Assembly (NCBI GenBank): GCA_035457705.1
Contig: DATIBD010000066.1
Coordinates: forward strand, 62,001-126,000
Direction of reading: 5' to 3'
Origin: DASPGQ01 sp035457705
GTDB lineage: Bacteria; Acidobacteriota; Vicinamibacteria; Marinacidobacterales; SMYC01
DNA length: 64,000 nt
Made by a program: the position numbers and the translations under genes. The notes under the pieces are model-generated. The model had not been told where the DNA came from. It saw only the letters and a list, made by a program, of their open reading frames with translations, and did not search any database. Within the stretch, counting starts at the first letter, position 1. The number at the start of each line of letters is the position of its first letter. Shown in pieces: positions 1 to 8,456 of the stretch.

Positions 1-1360
1 CGGCCTCCGCGAAGAGAATCAGCATCAGGGAGCTGTACGGCCAATCGGGGAGCTCGACCGCGACGGGAGTCATGCCCAATCGGCTCACGGCCTCGAGCGC
101 CGCTCGGTCCACGTCGGTGGCCGGAGCCTCCTGCATCCACTTCGAGAGGTAGCCCACGCGCAAGCCGCCGACGGAAGCGTCCGCATCGAACTCGAGCGAC
201 GCGGGAACACTGGCCACATCCCCCGCATCCGGTCCCCCGATCGCATGGAGGACGAGCATCGCGTCCTCGACGGTGCGCGTCATCGGTCCGAGCTTGTCGA
301 GCGACCAGCAGAGCGTCATGGCGCCGGTGCGCGGAACTCTGCCGAACGTCGGACGGAGGCCCACGACTCCGCAGCGCATGGAAGGACTGATGATGGAGCC
401 CCCGGTCTCGCTCCCGAGCGAGAAGCCGACGAGCGCCGCGGCGGTGGCGGCGCCGGGGCCCGCGCTCGAGCCGGAGGCGCCCTCTTCGGGGAGCCACGGG
501 TTCATCGTCTGTCCGCCGAACCAGATGTCGTTCAGCGCGAGGGCGCCGAGGCTGAGCTTCGCGATGAGGATCGCCCCCGCGTCCTTGAGCCGCGCGACCA
601 CCGCCGAGTCCCGCTCCGGTACGTGATTGCGGAATGGCTCGGCTCCGTAGGTCGTCGCGACACCTGCCGTGTCGACGAGGTCCTTCGCGCCCCAGGGAAT
701 TCCGTGAAGCGGCCCCCGGTACGTGCCGGCCGCGATCTCCGCGTCTCTCTCCTTCGCCTGCGCGAGCGCCGCCTCGCGCACGAGAGTGATGACGCTCTTG
801 AGCTTCCCGTCGAAGCGATCGATCCGGTCGAGATAGATCCGGGTGAGGCGCTCGGCCGTGAGCTTCCTGGTCTCGATCCAACGGGAGAGCTTCGTGACAG
901 GAGCATGGGCGAGGTCGTCGTCATTCGCGGGAAGCGGTCCGGGATCCCCGCTCCCGCGCACGAAGCGCTCGCCGAGCTCCGGGAGCTTCACTCCCGGAAG
1001 CACGGGGTTCCACACGAAACCGGGTGCGACTTCCGGCGGGAGCGTCATGGTGCGCGGACCCGTTCGCCGCTCGAGCATCGCCGCCATGGATTGGCGCCAC
1101 GAACCCGCCATCTGCGTCCGTTCTTTCTCGGTCAGCGTCACCTGGACGAGCTTCTCGGCCTCGGCGAAAGTCGATGTCGTGACGTCAGGCCCCGCGGGCG
1201 TCATGGTTCCGAACGTCGGCGGCGCCCCGGGCGTCTCCCGATCCTGCTCCGTGCCCAGGGGACGCAAGGGCTCTTCGGTCGGCTTCCGGGTGCGGCACGC
1301 GGCCGCGGCTCCAAAGAGTGCGATGGGGACACTCGTCACGAACCGCCTGCGAGTGGTCAT
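1..1360 (-). CDS. Secreted amidase-signature hydrolase (C-terminus cut by window edge)
   Basis: Amidase signature family enzyme, hydrolysing a C-N amide bond on an unknown substrate. I translated it directly from the minus strand; 453 codons are present and the frame runs off the left edge. The Lys-Ser-Ser triad elements are visible: GAKDLVDTAG (Lys), the Ser-rich loop ASGSSAGPG and GSETGGSI. The N-terminus MTTRRRFVTSVPIALF has a twin-arginine-like start and ends in AAAAC, so export through Tat with lipid attachment at that Cys is plausible. The start ATG has GGAGG 5 bases upstream. It lies 14 bases after the nucleoside hydrolase stop and is probably the last gene of the salvage operon. The substrate cannot be told from sequence; related annotations (Glu-tRNA amidotransferase A, Asp-tRNA amidase) are unlikely for an exported protein. 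Confidence 0.9.
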   Translation of the reverse strand, partial: MTTRRRFVTSVPIALFGAAAACRTRKPTEEPLRPLGTEQDRETPGAPPTFGTMTPAGPDVTTSTFAEAEKLVQVTLTEKERTQMAGSWRQSMAAMLERRTGPRTMTLPPEVAPGFVWNPVLPGVKLPELGERFVRGSGDPGPLPANDDDLAHAPVTKLSRWIETRKLTAERLTRIYLDRIDRFDGKLKSVITLVREAALAQAKERDAEIAAGTYRGPLHGIPWGAKDLVDTAGVATTYGAEPFRNHVPERDSAVVARLKDAGAILIAKLSLGALALNDIWFGGQTMNPWLPEEGASGSSAGPGAATAAALVGFSLGSETGGSIISPSMRCGVVGLRPTFGRVPRTGAMTLCWSLDKLGPMTRTVEDAMLVLHAIGGPDAGDVASVPASLEFDADASVGGLRVGYLSKWMQEAPATDVDRAALEAVSRLGMTPVAVELPDWPYSSLMLILFAEA

Positions 1361-1374
1361 GGAGACCTCCGTTG

Positions 1375-2415
1375 TTAGGGCCGGCTCAAGAGCTCCACGT
1401 AGAGCTTCTCGAACCGCGCGACGTCGATGTCGGTCTGGACGCGCCAGGTCTTCTTCGCCCAGGAGGGGCCGCCCTGGTCCTTCCTCCACCACACCGTCTT
1501 TCCGTAGTTCGGCCCCCAGCCCCAGTCGACGTCGACGTAGAGCTCCTCGGTCTTGGTGATGATCGAGGGGTCGATGATGGCGGCAGCCGCGAGCTCGTCC
1601 CACATGAAGTTGAAGAGGTCCTTGTTCTCGCTCGCGTAGGCTTCCTTCACGTAGCGGGCGAGCGGGGTGTCCGCCTTGGCGACGGCATCGATCAGCTCCT
1701 GACGCACGAAGGTCTTGTGACAGACGTCGATGGGAGTGAGCTCCCGCTCGTTCCAGTCGGTGCGCATGTGGATTCCTGCCGCTTCCGCGTCCCACCAGAA
1801 ATTGAACTTCTCGTTCACGTGAATGGCGCCGCCCATGGTGTAGACCTTCTTGATCTTGGGAACGATGTCGGGGGCGAGCTTCACCGCGAGCGCGACGTTC
1901 GTCATGGGCCCCGCCGTGTAGAGGACGAGCTCTCCCGGGTACTTCCTCGCCATCTCGATGAGGAGCTCGGCGGCGTGCATGGGAACGGGCTTGATGGCGG
2001 GGGGTCCGCCGGGAGCGGGAGGTATCGTACCCGCGGGCGGCACGAGCTTTCCCCAGTTGCCGTACCATCCGTCGCCGGGCTTCGGACCCCAGAGCGCGTG
2101 TCGCATCTTCATCGAATCGCCCGTCTGGAGAAGAGGCTCCGCCGCGCCAGCCGCGATGGGAACGTTCGGCTTTCCGCTCACCTCCGCGATCTTGAGCGTG
2201 TGATAGAGCGCCTGGTCGAGCCAGGCGTCTCCGGCGATGACCCCGATTCCGACCACCTCGACGTTGGGCGCCTTGAGGAGCATCGCGATCGAGATCGAGT
2301 CGGTTCCCCCCGGGCCGGAGGTGTCCTGGTCGATGAACACTTTCGTGGTCTGCGCGAATGCGGGTATCGGGAGAAAGGCAAGGAGAGCGGCGAGGACAGA
2401 TTTTCGGTTCAACAT
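1375..2415 (-). CDS. Exported inosine-uridine-type nucleoside hydrolase (copy A)
   Basis: Nucleoside hydrolase fold (IUNH family), cleaving the N-glycosidic bond of nucleosides to base plus ribose. The 346-residue protein starts with a clear signal peptide (MLNRKSVLAALLAFLPIPAFA-Q), so it should act outside the cytoplasm. The N-terminal calcium-binding region reads DQDTSGPGGTDS rather than the classic DxDxxxDD, so the metal site is divergent; a downstream conserved block (YTMGGAIHVNEKFNFWWDAEA) resembles the family active site. The open frame continues upstream as meaningless sequence, so I chose the ATG at the signal peptide, 8 bases after the stop of copy B. Related bacterial and eukaryotic secreted paralogues have diverse substrates, so ribonucleoside specificity is inferred from the ribokinase upstream. 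Confidence 0.88.
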   Translation of the reverse strand: MLNRKSVLAALLAFLPIPAFAQTTKVFIDQDTSGPGGTDSISIAMLLKAPNVEVVGIGVIAGDAWLDQALYHTLKIAEVSGKPNVPIAAGAAEPLLQTGDSMKMRHALWGPKPGDGWYGNWGKLVPPAGTIPPAPGGPPAIKPVPMHAAELLIEMARKYPGELVLYTAGPMTNVALAVKLAPDIVPKIKKVYTMGGAIHVNEKFNFWWDAEAAGIHMRTDWNERELTPIDVCHKTFVRQELIDAVAKADTPLARYVKEAYASENKDLFNFMWDELAAAAIIDPSIITKTEELYVDVDWGWGPNYGKTVWWRKDQGGPSWAKKTWRVQTDIDVARFEKLYVELLSRP

Positions 2416-2423
2416 GGTAGATC

Positions 2424-3422
2424 CTATTTCCTCATGAGATCGTAGAAGACCTCCATGAACCGCGGCGTGTCGAGTTCGAGGAGAACCCTCGCTTTCCCGA
2501 TACCATCGGGTGGCCGCCTCTCGGAGTCCCAGTAGAGCGTCTGCCCGTAGTGGGCGCCGTGATCGATCTCGACGTCGAGGAACATCTCCTCCGAGCGCCT
2601 CACGACCTCGGGCTCGAGGAGGGCGAGAATCGCGATCTGGTCGTACATGAGAGGGGTCACGGGATGAGCGGCCACTCTCCCGACATGGGCGGACTCGAAG
2701 TAGCGGCCAATCGGTGATTCGATTTCGGCGAGAGAGCGCGCGGCCTCGAGGGTGAACGGCGCCTGCTCCGCGATGTTGATGGGAGTCAGGGTCACCCCCG
2801 CCCAATCCGCCCGGAGCGTCATGCGCGCCGCCTCGGGGTCCATCCAGAAGTTGAACTCGGGGAGCCTCCCGATTCCGCCCCCCATGACGACGAGCTCGCG
2901 GGCGAGCGATGCGACCTCTGGATCCTTCGCGAGAGCGAGGGCGACGTTCGTGAGCGGGCCGATGGCCGCGACGACGACCTCGCCCGGACGGCTTCGGATC
3001 GTCTCGATGAGGAAGTCGGCGGCGTGTTTCTCGCGGGGGCGGATGGATGCGAGAACGCCGTCGGGGGGAACGACGTCGTCGCGACCCGGTCCTCCCTCGC
3101 GCCAGGCGCCCTTGTAGCCGCCGTCGCTCGTCTCGCCATAGACCTTCTCGCGGCGGATCATCTCCTCCTGGCTCGTGACGAGGGGCCTCTCCGAGCCGGC
3201 GAAGACGGAGATCTCGGGTCTTCCCGCGATCTCGAGGAGCCGGAGGACGTTTTCGACTTCTTGCTTCAGCCAATCGTTACCGGTCACGACCGTGACGCCG
3301 AGGAGCTCGACCTTCTCAGACTGGAGGAGAGCGAGAAGCGCCATGGCGTCGTCGCTCGCGAATCCGCAGTCGGTGTCGACGATAACGGGAATCGCCGCAG
3401 CGAGAACGAGAGCGGAGAACAT
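2424..3422 (-). CDS. Exported nucleoside hydrolase (copy B)
   Basis: Second IUNH-family nucleoside hydrolase, about 332 residues. The canonical metal motif DTDCGFASDDAMA is intact near residue 17, and VVMGGGIGRLPEFNFWMDPEAA matches the family active-site region. A short hydrophobic leader (FSALVLAAA) precedes the domain, consistent with a signal peptide or membrane anchor, although there is no positive charge in front of it. The ATG chosen overlaps the ribokinase stop as TGATG, suggesting translational coupling; a GTG 18 bases further upstream is an alternative start. Having two adjacent hydrolases with different metal motifs suggests division of substrate range rather than recent duplication. 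Confidence 0.88.
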   Translation of the reverse strand: MFSALVLAAAIPVIVDTDCGFASDDAMALLALLQSEKVELLGVTVVTGNDWLKQEVENVLRLLEIAGRPEISVFAGSERPLVTSQEEMIRREKVYGETSDGGYKGAWREGGPGRDDVVPPDGVLASIRPREKHAADFLIETIRSRPGEVVVAAIGPLTNVALALAKDPEVASLARELVVMGGGIGRLPEFNFWMDPEAARMTLRADWAGVTLTPINIAEQAPFTLEAARSLAEIESPIGRYFESAHVGRVAAHPVTPLMYDQIAILALLEPEVVRRSEEMFLDVEIDHGAHYGQTLYWDSERRPPDGIGKARVLLELDTPRFMEVFYDLMRK

Positions 3423-4351
3423 CAGGAGCGGACTCGCCACTCCCGATTGAATTTGGCGCGCTTGATGAAAGACTTCTGGGTGCCGATGGCGGTCGTGGAG
3501 ATGCCGGCGTACAGGTTGGCGCGCCGGATGGCCTCGCGCTCCGGATGACCCTCGGCGAGGAATACGGCGAAGCTTCCGATGAATGCGTCTCCCGCCCCCG
3601 TGGAATCCTTGGCGGTGACCTGGAACGCGGGGATGAGCTCCATCGCCTCGCGTGTCGCGAGAAGAGCGCCCCGTTCCCCCAGGGTGAGGATCACCCGCGA
3701 GAGCCCCTGATCGAGCAGGTAACGGGCGCAGGCTTTCGCTTCCTCGACTGTCTTCACCGGCTTTCCCGTGATCGTCTCGGCCTCGCTCTCGTTCGGGATG
3801 ACGTAGTCGGCGGGCGCAAGCCGCTTCAGGTCCGCGGGGGCAGCCGGGGCCGGGTTCACGATCGTACGCACGCCGTACTTCTTCCCGAGGCGAACGGTGT
3901 GATAGACGGTCTCGAGCGGGATCTCGAACTGCAGGACGATGACGTCCGCTCGCTTCAGAAGGCTCGCGGCCTCATCGACTGCCTTCGGCGTCACCCGGTC
4001 GTTCGCTCCCTTGACGACGAAGATGCGGTTCTGGCCGCTCGGGTCGACGAAGATCGGGGCCACGCCGCTCGAAACGCCTTTGACCATCTTCACATGGCGC
4101 GCACCGATGCCGAGGGCTTTGAAATTCTTGACCGTGGGGGGGCCGAATAGATCGTCGCCGACGCGCGCTACCATGTGCGCCTCGGCGCCGCAGTAGGCGG
4201 CCGCCACGGCCTGGTTCGCCCCCTTGCCCCCGAACCCGAGGTCGAAGTGATCCCCGAAGATGGTCTCCCCAGGGCGCGGGAACTTGTCCGTGAACGTGGT
4301 GAGGTCGATGTTGGCGCTTCCGACGACGACGACGCGGGGTTTTCTTGCCAT
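3422..4351 (-). CDS. rbsK: Ribokinase (PfkB family)
   Basis: Phosphorylates D-ribose at O5 with ATP in the cytoplasm, feeding ribose into the pentose phosphate pool. The 309-residue length is normal. PfkB signature 1 (GFGGKGANQAVAAA, near residue 40) and signature 2 with the catalytic base (DSTGAGDAFIGSF, near residue 248) are both complete. The gene follows the transporter by 7 bases and overlaps the next gene by one base (TGATG). The context (sugar transporter in front, two exported nucleoside hydrolases behind) supports ribose released from nucleosides as the substrate. Other PfkB sugar kinases cannot be fully excluded. Confidence 0.93.
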   Translation of the reverse strand: MARKPRVVVVGSANIDLTTFTDKFPRPGETIFGDHFDLGFGGKGANQAVAAAYCGAEAHMVARVGDDLFGPPTVKNFKALGIGARHVKMVKGVSSGVAPIFVDPSGQNRIFVVKGANDRVTPKAVDEAASLLKRADVIVLQFEIPLETVYHTVRLGKKYGVRTIVNPAPAAPADLKRLAPADYVIPNESEAETITGKPVKTVEEAKACARYLLDQGLSRVILTLGERGALLATREAMELIPAFQVTAKDSTGAGDAFIGSFAVFLAEGHPEREAIRRANLYAGISTTAIGTQKSFIKRAKFNREWRVRS

Positions 4352-4358
4352 AGAAGAC

Positions 4359-5336
4359 CTACGAGGCAGATGCGAGCGCGATGATCGCGCCGATGTAGAA
4401 AACGAACATCAGGGCGAGGTTGCGCTTTGCCTTCGCGTTCGCTCCCTCGAACTCCTTCCAGACGAGGACGCCCCAGAGCGCCGCCACCATGGGAGCGCTC
4501 TGGCCGATGGCGTAGGAGATGGCGAACCCGACGCGGCTTCCCGCGATGAGGTTGAACGCGGTCCCCGTGCTCCAGATGGCTCCTCCCAGAAGTCCCAGGA
4601 TGTGCCATTGGATTCCGCCCTGCGTGTACCCGGACATCGAGACGGGCTCACCCGCGAGGGGATTCTTCATGAAATAGAGGTTGAAGGGGATGGTCGAGAG
4701 GAGCGCCGCGAGCGTAAAGAACACGGTCGAGGTGTAGGGGGTGAGCTGCCCTTCGCCCGGCGCCATGGCCACAGTCGTGAAGCGCACCCAGCTTCCCATC
4801 AGGAGACCACTGATGATGCAGATCCAGAGCCCTCGCCCGGTAACCTTCACCTTGCCTCCGCCGAGCTCCTTGTACGCGAGGGCATCGGCGATGATGGCGG
4901 CAACGGCGAGAGCGACGCCGAGAGCGATGAGGCCGACGTGTCCTTTTGGCTCGACGACGTAGGCGAGGACGGTTCCGAGAACGAGCGCCGTTCCGATGGA
5001 GACGGGAAAGGCGATGGCGAGGCCGGCGATTGCGATGGCCGCGACGAGGAGGATGTTCGCGAGGTTGAAGATCGCGCCTCCGATCATGGCCTGGACGATC
5101 CGGTCAGTGCCTGCCCGATCGAGGTTTGTCAGGAAAGAGCTCTCGCCCCCGCCCGCACTCCCGAGAGTGAGAGCGAGGAGGACGGCCATCACGAAGATGC
5201 CGATGGCGTAGTCCCAGTAGAAGAGCTCGAAGCGCACGCCCTTCGCGAGCTTGTAGGTGTTGGCCCACGAGCCCCAGCAGGCGGCGCAGAGGATCACGAG
5301 AAGGAGAGCGAATCCAAATGATTCGGGAACGAACAT
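4359..5336 (-). CDS. GRP/DMT-superfamily sugar permease
   Basis: Integral membrane protein of 325 residues with about ten predicted hydrophobic helices, starting MFVPESFGFALLLVILCAACWGSW, which is typical of the GRP sugar porter / RhaT-like branch of the drug/metabolite transporter superfamily. Family members import sugars such as glucose, ribose or rhamnose by ion symport. Being first gene of the operon and followed after 7 bases by ribokinase, it most likely brings in ribose liberated by the exported nucleoside hydrolases. The ATG is preceded by AGGGGG at a good distance. No binding protein or ABC subunits are present nearby. Confidence 0.85.
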   Translation of the reverse strand: MFVPESFGFALLLVILCAACWGSWANTYKLAKGVRFELFYWDYAIGIFVMAVLLALTLGSAGGGESSFLTNLDRAGTDRIVQAMIGGAIFNLANILLVAAIAIAGLAIAFPVSIGTALVLGTVLAYVVEPKGHVGLIALGVALAVAAIIADALAYKELGGGKVKVTGRGLWICIISGLLMGSWVRFTTVAMAPGEGQLTPYTSTVFFTLAALLSTIPFNLYFMKNPLAGEPVSMSGYTQGGIQWHILGLLGGAIWSTGTAFNLIAGSRVGFAISYAIGQSAPMVAALWGVLVWKEFEGANAKAKRNLALMFVFYIGAIIALASAS

Positions 5337-5489
5337 GAGGAGCCCCCTCGATAAGGCCGGGGCACTCTAACATACCCGCTCGAGCGCGTGACACTCGGGA
5401 TTGAATCCGGGGATCGCTTTCGGTGATTTTCACGCCGAAGAGGTTCTCACCCGAGTCTCTTCGCCCGGGGACGCGCCTGGGACCGTTGG

Positions 5490-5660
5490 CTCATCGGTGC
5501 CCTCGCTACGGGACGGATGCTGCAGGCACTCCTGTTCGGCGTCGAATCGAGCGACCCTCTTCCTCGTGCCTTTGCTTCTCGCGACCCTCGCGGTCGTGGC
5601 GAGCTTTCTCCCGGGCGACGAGCTAGTCGAGTCGCCCCGGTAGTGGTGCTGCGGGGGAGT
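5490..5660 (+). pseudogene. C-terminal remnant of an ADOP-type permease
   Basis: The 400-base stretch between the transporter and the toxin-antitoxin genes has no intact gene, but reading three frames in turn reconstructs the tail of an ADOP/FtsX permease. From 5490 comes LIGALATGRMLQALLFGVESSDP, then a frame change gives TLFLVPLLLATLAVVASFLP (5554-5613), then RRASRVAPVVVLRG (5616-5657). These blocks match the LLFGVSPTDP, hydrophobic helix and LPARRAARVDPMxALR end of the intact copies at 15.3 and 41.1 kb. At least two frameshifts and no upstream portion make it a dead relic. Confidence 0.6.
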
Positions 5661-5737
5661 AATCAGCTCGCCGGCCTCACCTGGGGTTCCCGTGCGCGCT
5701 GTGCGACGAGCCGTGGCCGCGGTCAACAGACCTTCCG

Positions 5738-6049
5738 CTACTCTTTCTTCCTCTGCCGCCGAGATCGCTTGGCAGGCGTCTCGGGCCTCAGCTCCTCACC
5801 CATCACGCCCTCCCAAAACTCGTCGTGTTTCACGCCGTTCTCGCGCAGGCGCTCCTCGGCGGCCTTCATGAGACGCTGAAACCGTGGTGTGTGAGCCAAC
5901 ACCAAGCGTTCCAATTCATCCTCGTCCGGTGGAGAGATGATCACCGCGACCGGGCGTCCGTTCTTCGTTACTACAATCGGTCCGCGCTCGCTCTCCTCCA
6001 CGTAGCGACTAAACTGTGCTTTGACTTCTGCCAGCGGAGCGATCTTCAT
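5738..6049 (-). CDS. Phd/YefM-type antitoxin
   Basis: A 103-residue protein whose N-terminus (MKIAPLAEVKAQFSRYVEE, then GPIVVTKNGRPVAVI) is the Phd/YefM DNA-binding fold. The basic C-terminal tail (KRSRRQRKKE) is unusual. It overlaps the preceding toxin gene by four bases (ATGA), so the pair is co-translated with the toxin first. Its role is inferred: it neutralises the toxin and represses the operon. Confidence 0.85.
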   Translation of the reverse strand: MKIAPLAEVKAQFSRYVEESERGPIVVTKNGRPVAVIISPPDEDELERLVLAHTPRFQRLMKAAEERLRENGVKHDEFWEGVMGEELRPETPAKRSRRQRKKE

Positions 6050-6366
6050 TTCATGAACCTCGAGCGCCCAATGTACAGCGAGCTTCCCTTCTTGTGTCCA
6101 ATCGCCAGGATATGAACTTCACGTCGAGACGCGTCAACACCGTAATAAGCTCGAAAACGGTTGTCAGGGCCAAATCGTAGCTCCCATTCCGTGCCCAGGA
6201 CGTTCGGTCGTCGCATCGGCTTGCGGTTTCTCGTCTCGACCTCGGGCTCGTGGCTCAAGTGCTCCCAGAGGGTGTCTCTAATCAGCGAATAGAACTTTCG
6301 GTCTATGCTTTCGAGATGCGTCTTCTCCTCTCGGTCGTAGATCAGCTCGTAAGCCCGCTTGGCCAC
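6046..6366 (-). CDS. RelE/ParE-superfamily toxin
   Basis: A 106-residue basic protein with the RelE/ParE-like pattern: WELRFGPDNRFRAYYGVDASRREVHILAIGHKKGSSLYIG. It lies directly upstream of, and overlaps, the Phd/YefM-like antitoxin. RelE-type members cleave mRNA on the ribosome and ParE-type members poison gyrase; sequence inspection does not decide which. The N-terminal half (YDREEKTHLESIDRKFYSLI) is typical for the mRNA-interferase-like group that acts with Phd antitoxins. Confidence 0.8.
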   Translation of the reverse strand: MAKRAYELIYDREEKTHLESIDRKFYSLIRDTLWEHLSHEPEVETRNRKPMRRPNVLGTEWELRFGPDNRFRAYYGVDASRREVHILAIGHKKGSSLYIGRSRFMK

Positions 6367-6511
6367 TCGTTAGTCACAATTATAGTCAAGATACCTACAG
6401 AGAACAAGAAGCGCCAGCACCAGTCTCCCGGCCGACAAGAGGAGCCGCGGCGGCGTCGGGTAACCTTGCTCCTGATCCCGCGCAGGTCGAAATCCAGTGA
6501 CCGAGGTCGCT

Positions 6512-8314
6512 CTACTTTGGCTGGATCGGCGCGACCAGCGCTCCGAGAGGGTGCGCCGTCGTCGCGACCGCCAAATACCACTCTCCCGCAAGCAGCGCTC
6601 CGAGATCGCGGTTCCGCACGAGGAGGCTTCCGCGGGGCCCGTCTTCGAGACGGGCGACGATCGGCCCGTTCTCCCCGCGGTGTAAACGAATCGACGTGAC
6701 GTCGCCTGGCAGCACACCCTCAAGATCGATACGGTTGTCGAGCGTCTGGCTCGGATGGTCGAGAAGGAACGTGGCGTGCGCGGTGATGCCGTTCTGAGAC
6801 GCCTCCAAAGTAAAGGCGCGGCTCAGCGGGCCGCTCTTAAGAGATGGCGTTCGCTGCGGGGGGACGCGCGGCCTTGCCGCCCTCTCGTAGTCGAAGGCCA
6901 TGGCGATGAGATCCGGCTCGCTGAAGGGCTTTCCCAGAAGCTCGATCCCAACGGGTACCCCGTCCTCCGTCAGGCCCGCGGGAAGGCTGAAAGCGGGAAG
7001 ACCGGAGTGAGCGGCAACCTGGCAGGCGCTTCCGCTTTGCGGATCGCCGACGACGGCAAGACGCCGGCGAAGCGTGGGGTAGACGATCGCGTCGAGGCGG
7101 TTGTCTGCAATGACCTTCAACAGGGCGTCACGCAGGACGTCGCGTTTGGCGAGCGTGACTCCGTACTCGTCGGGGTCGGGATCTTTTTCAACCGAACGGC
7201 GAAGGGGACTTTCGAGTGCGTCATGGTAGAGACCACGGCCCAGGATTTCGGCGAGGGTTTGCACGGGAGCTCCTGACGCTCGGAGGTAGGCCTCGAAGTC
7301 CTGCTTGAACTCCATGTCGATGACGCCCGAGCTTTCGAGAAGCTGTGAGAGGTCCGGTACCTCGACATCGACCGCCTCCGCGCCCTCGGCTTTCATGACT
7401 TCGACGGCCTCGAGCACGACGTCCGTCACTTCCTTCTCGTCGAACATCGATCGAAGGATGCCGAGACGCACCCCGTCGAGTGCTCCCTCTCGCAGGAACG
7501 TGGTGTAGGACGGAGGGCGCCGAGCTCCACCGGAAGCCGTCTGGGGATCGGCCTCGTCCGGACCGACCGTTGCGTCCAGAACGAGAGCGAGATCGATGAC
7601 GCTACGGGCAATGGGGCCGCCAACGTCCTGCGTGTGTGACAGTGGGATGATGCCGTCGCGGCTCGAAAGCCCCTGGGTGACACGCAGGCCGAAGAGGTTT
7701 CCGTTCGCCGCGGGGATGCGGATCGACCCGCAGGTATCGCTTCCCATCCCGACGGCGGCGAAACTCGCCGCGATCGCGGCACCCGTCCCCCCGCTCGATC
7801 CGCCCGGATTTCGAATCGGATCGTACGGATTCAGAGTTTGTCCGCCCAGAGAGCTGATCGTCGTGATGCCGCGCGCAAACTCGTGCATGTTGGACTTGCC
7901 GATGAAGACGGCTCCCGCTTCCCGAAGCTTCCACACCTGAAAGCCATCGTCGGGCGGCACGAACCCGGCGAGCGACGCCGAGCTCACCGTCGTTGGCATG
8001 TCGAACGTATCGTAGTTGTCCTTCAGGATGACGGGGATACCGTGAAGCGGCCCGCGAGACCCGCGCTCGGCCCGCTCGCGGTCGAGCGCTTCCGCCTGCT
8101 CGATCGCGTTGGGGTTCAGATGGATCATGGCGTTGAGCGCGGGTGGTTTGCGGTCGAAGGCCTCGATGCGCTCCAGGTATTGCCGTGTGATCTCCACCGA
8201 GGTGACTCGGCCGCTTTCCATCGCGTCTTGAAGCTCGGGAATGGTTTTCTCGAATACGTCGAAGTCGACCTCGGCTTGTGGCAGGAGCGCCGCCGCGATG
8301 AGAAATCTAATCAT
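6512..8314 (-). CDS. Exported amidase-signature hydrolase with C-terminal extension
   Basis: Amidase signature enzyme of 600 residues. The triad is intact: Lys in VILKDNYDT, the Ser-rich loop NPGGSSGGTGAA and GSDTCGSIRIPAA. The start ATG gives a short hydrophobic leader (MIRFLIAAALLPQA); an upstream in-frame extension of 16 residues is less likely because it would bury that leader. After the amidase domain (ending near residue 490) come about 110 residues with beta-rich character that are not part of the usual fold. It is not closely similar to the edge amidase at position 1, so the two are separate paralogues. The substrate is unknown. Confidence 0.9.
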   Translation of the reverse strand: MIRFLIAAALLPQAEVDFDVFEKTIPELQDAMESGRVTSVEITRQYLERIEAFDRKPPALNAMIHLNPNAIEQAEALDRERAERGSRGPLHGIPVILKDNYDTFDMPTTVSSASLAGFVPPDDGFQVWKLREAGAVFIGKSNMHEFARGITTISSLGGQTLNPYDPIRNPGGSSGGTGAAIAASFAAVGMGSDTCGSIRIPAANGNLFGLRVTQGLSSRDGIIPLSHTQDVGGPIARSVIDLALVLDATVGPDEADPQTASGGARRPPSYTTFLREGALDGVRLGILRSMFDEKEVTDVVLEAVEVMKAEGAEAVDVEVPDLSQLLESSGVIDMEFKQDFEAYLRASGAPVQTLAEILGRGLYHDALESPLRRSVEKDPDPDEYGVTLAKRDVLRDALLKVIADNRLDAIVYPTLRRRLAVVGDPQSGSACQVAAHSGLPAFSLPAGLTEDGVPVGIELLGKPFSEPDLIAMAFDYERAARPRVPPQRTPSLKSGPLSRAFTLEASQNGITAHATFLLDHPSQTLDNRIDLEGVLPGDVTSIRLHRGENGPIVARLEDGPRGSLLVRNRDLGALLAGEWYLAVATTAHPLGALVAPIQPK

Positions 8315-8372
8315 GGCGGAAGATCGTATAGCGAAGTCGGGCGAAGAGAAACCCGTCGCCACACGGCACGCC

Positions 8373-8410
8373 TAGAGTGTTCAATGCCGTGGCGGAACCC
8401 GTAATCGATC
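8373..8410 (-). repeat. 38-bp dispersed repeat, copy 1
   Basis: Read on the minus strand this begins GATCGATTACGGGTTCCGCC and continues through CACGGCATTGAACACTCTA. The same 38 bases, with one difference, occur at 27728-27765 on the plus strand. Both copies are intergenic, and both lie close to broken or small genes. Confidence 0.8.
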
Positions 8411-8456
8411 GGGCCCCGGCCTTTGCGGCGCTTCGCGCCGATCTCGCGCCAGACGT

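Noticed and set aside
1375..3273. A 632-residue continuous frame covering nucleoside hydrolase A and half of B
   Set aside because: Only the last 346 residues are protein-like; the upstream part is Arg-rich antisense-like translation of gene B. The real start is the signal-peptide ATG at 2415.
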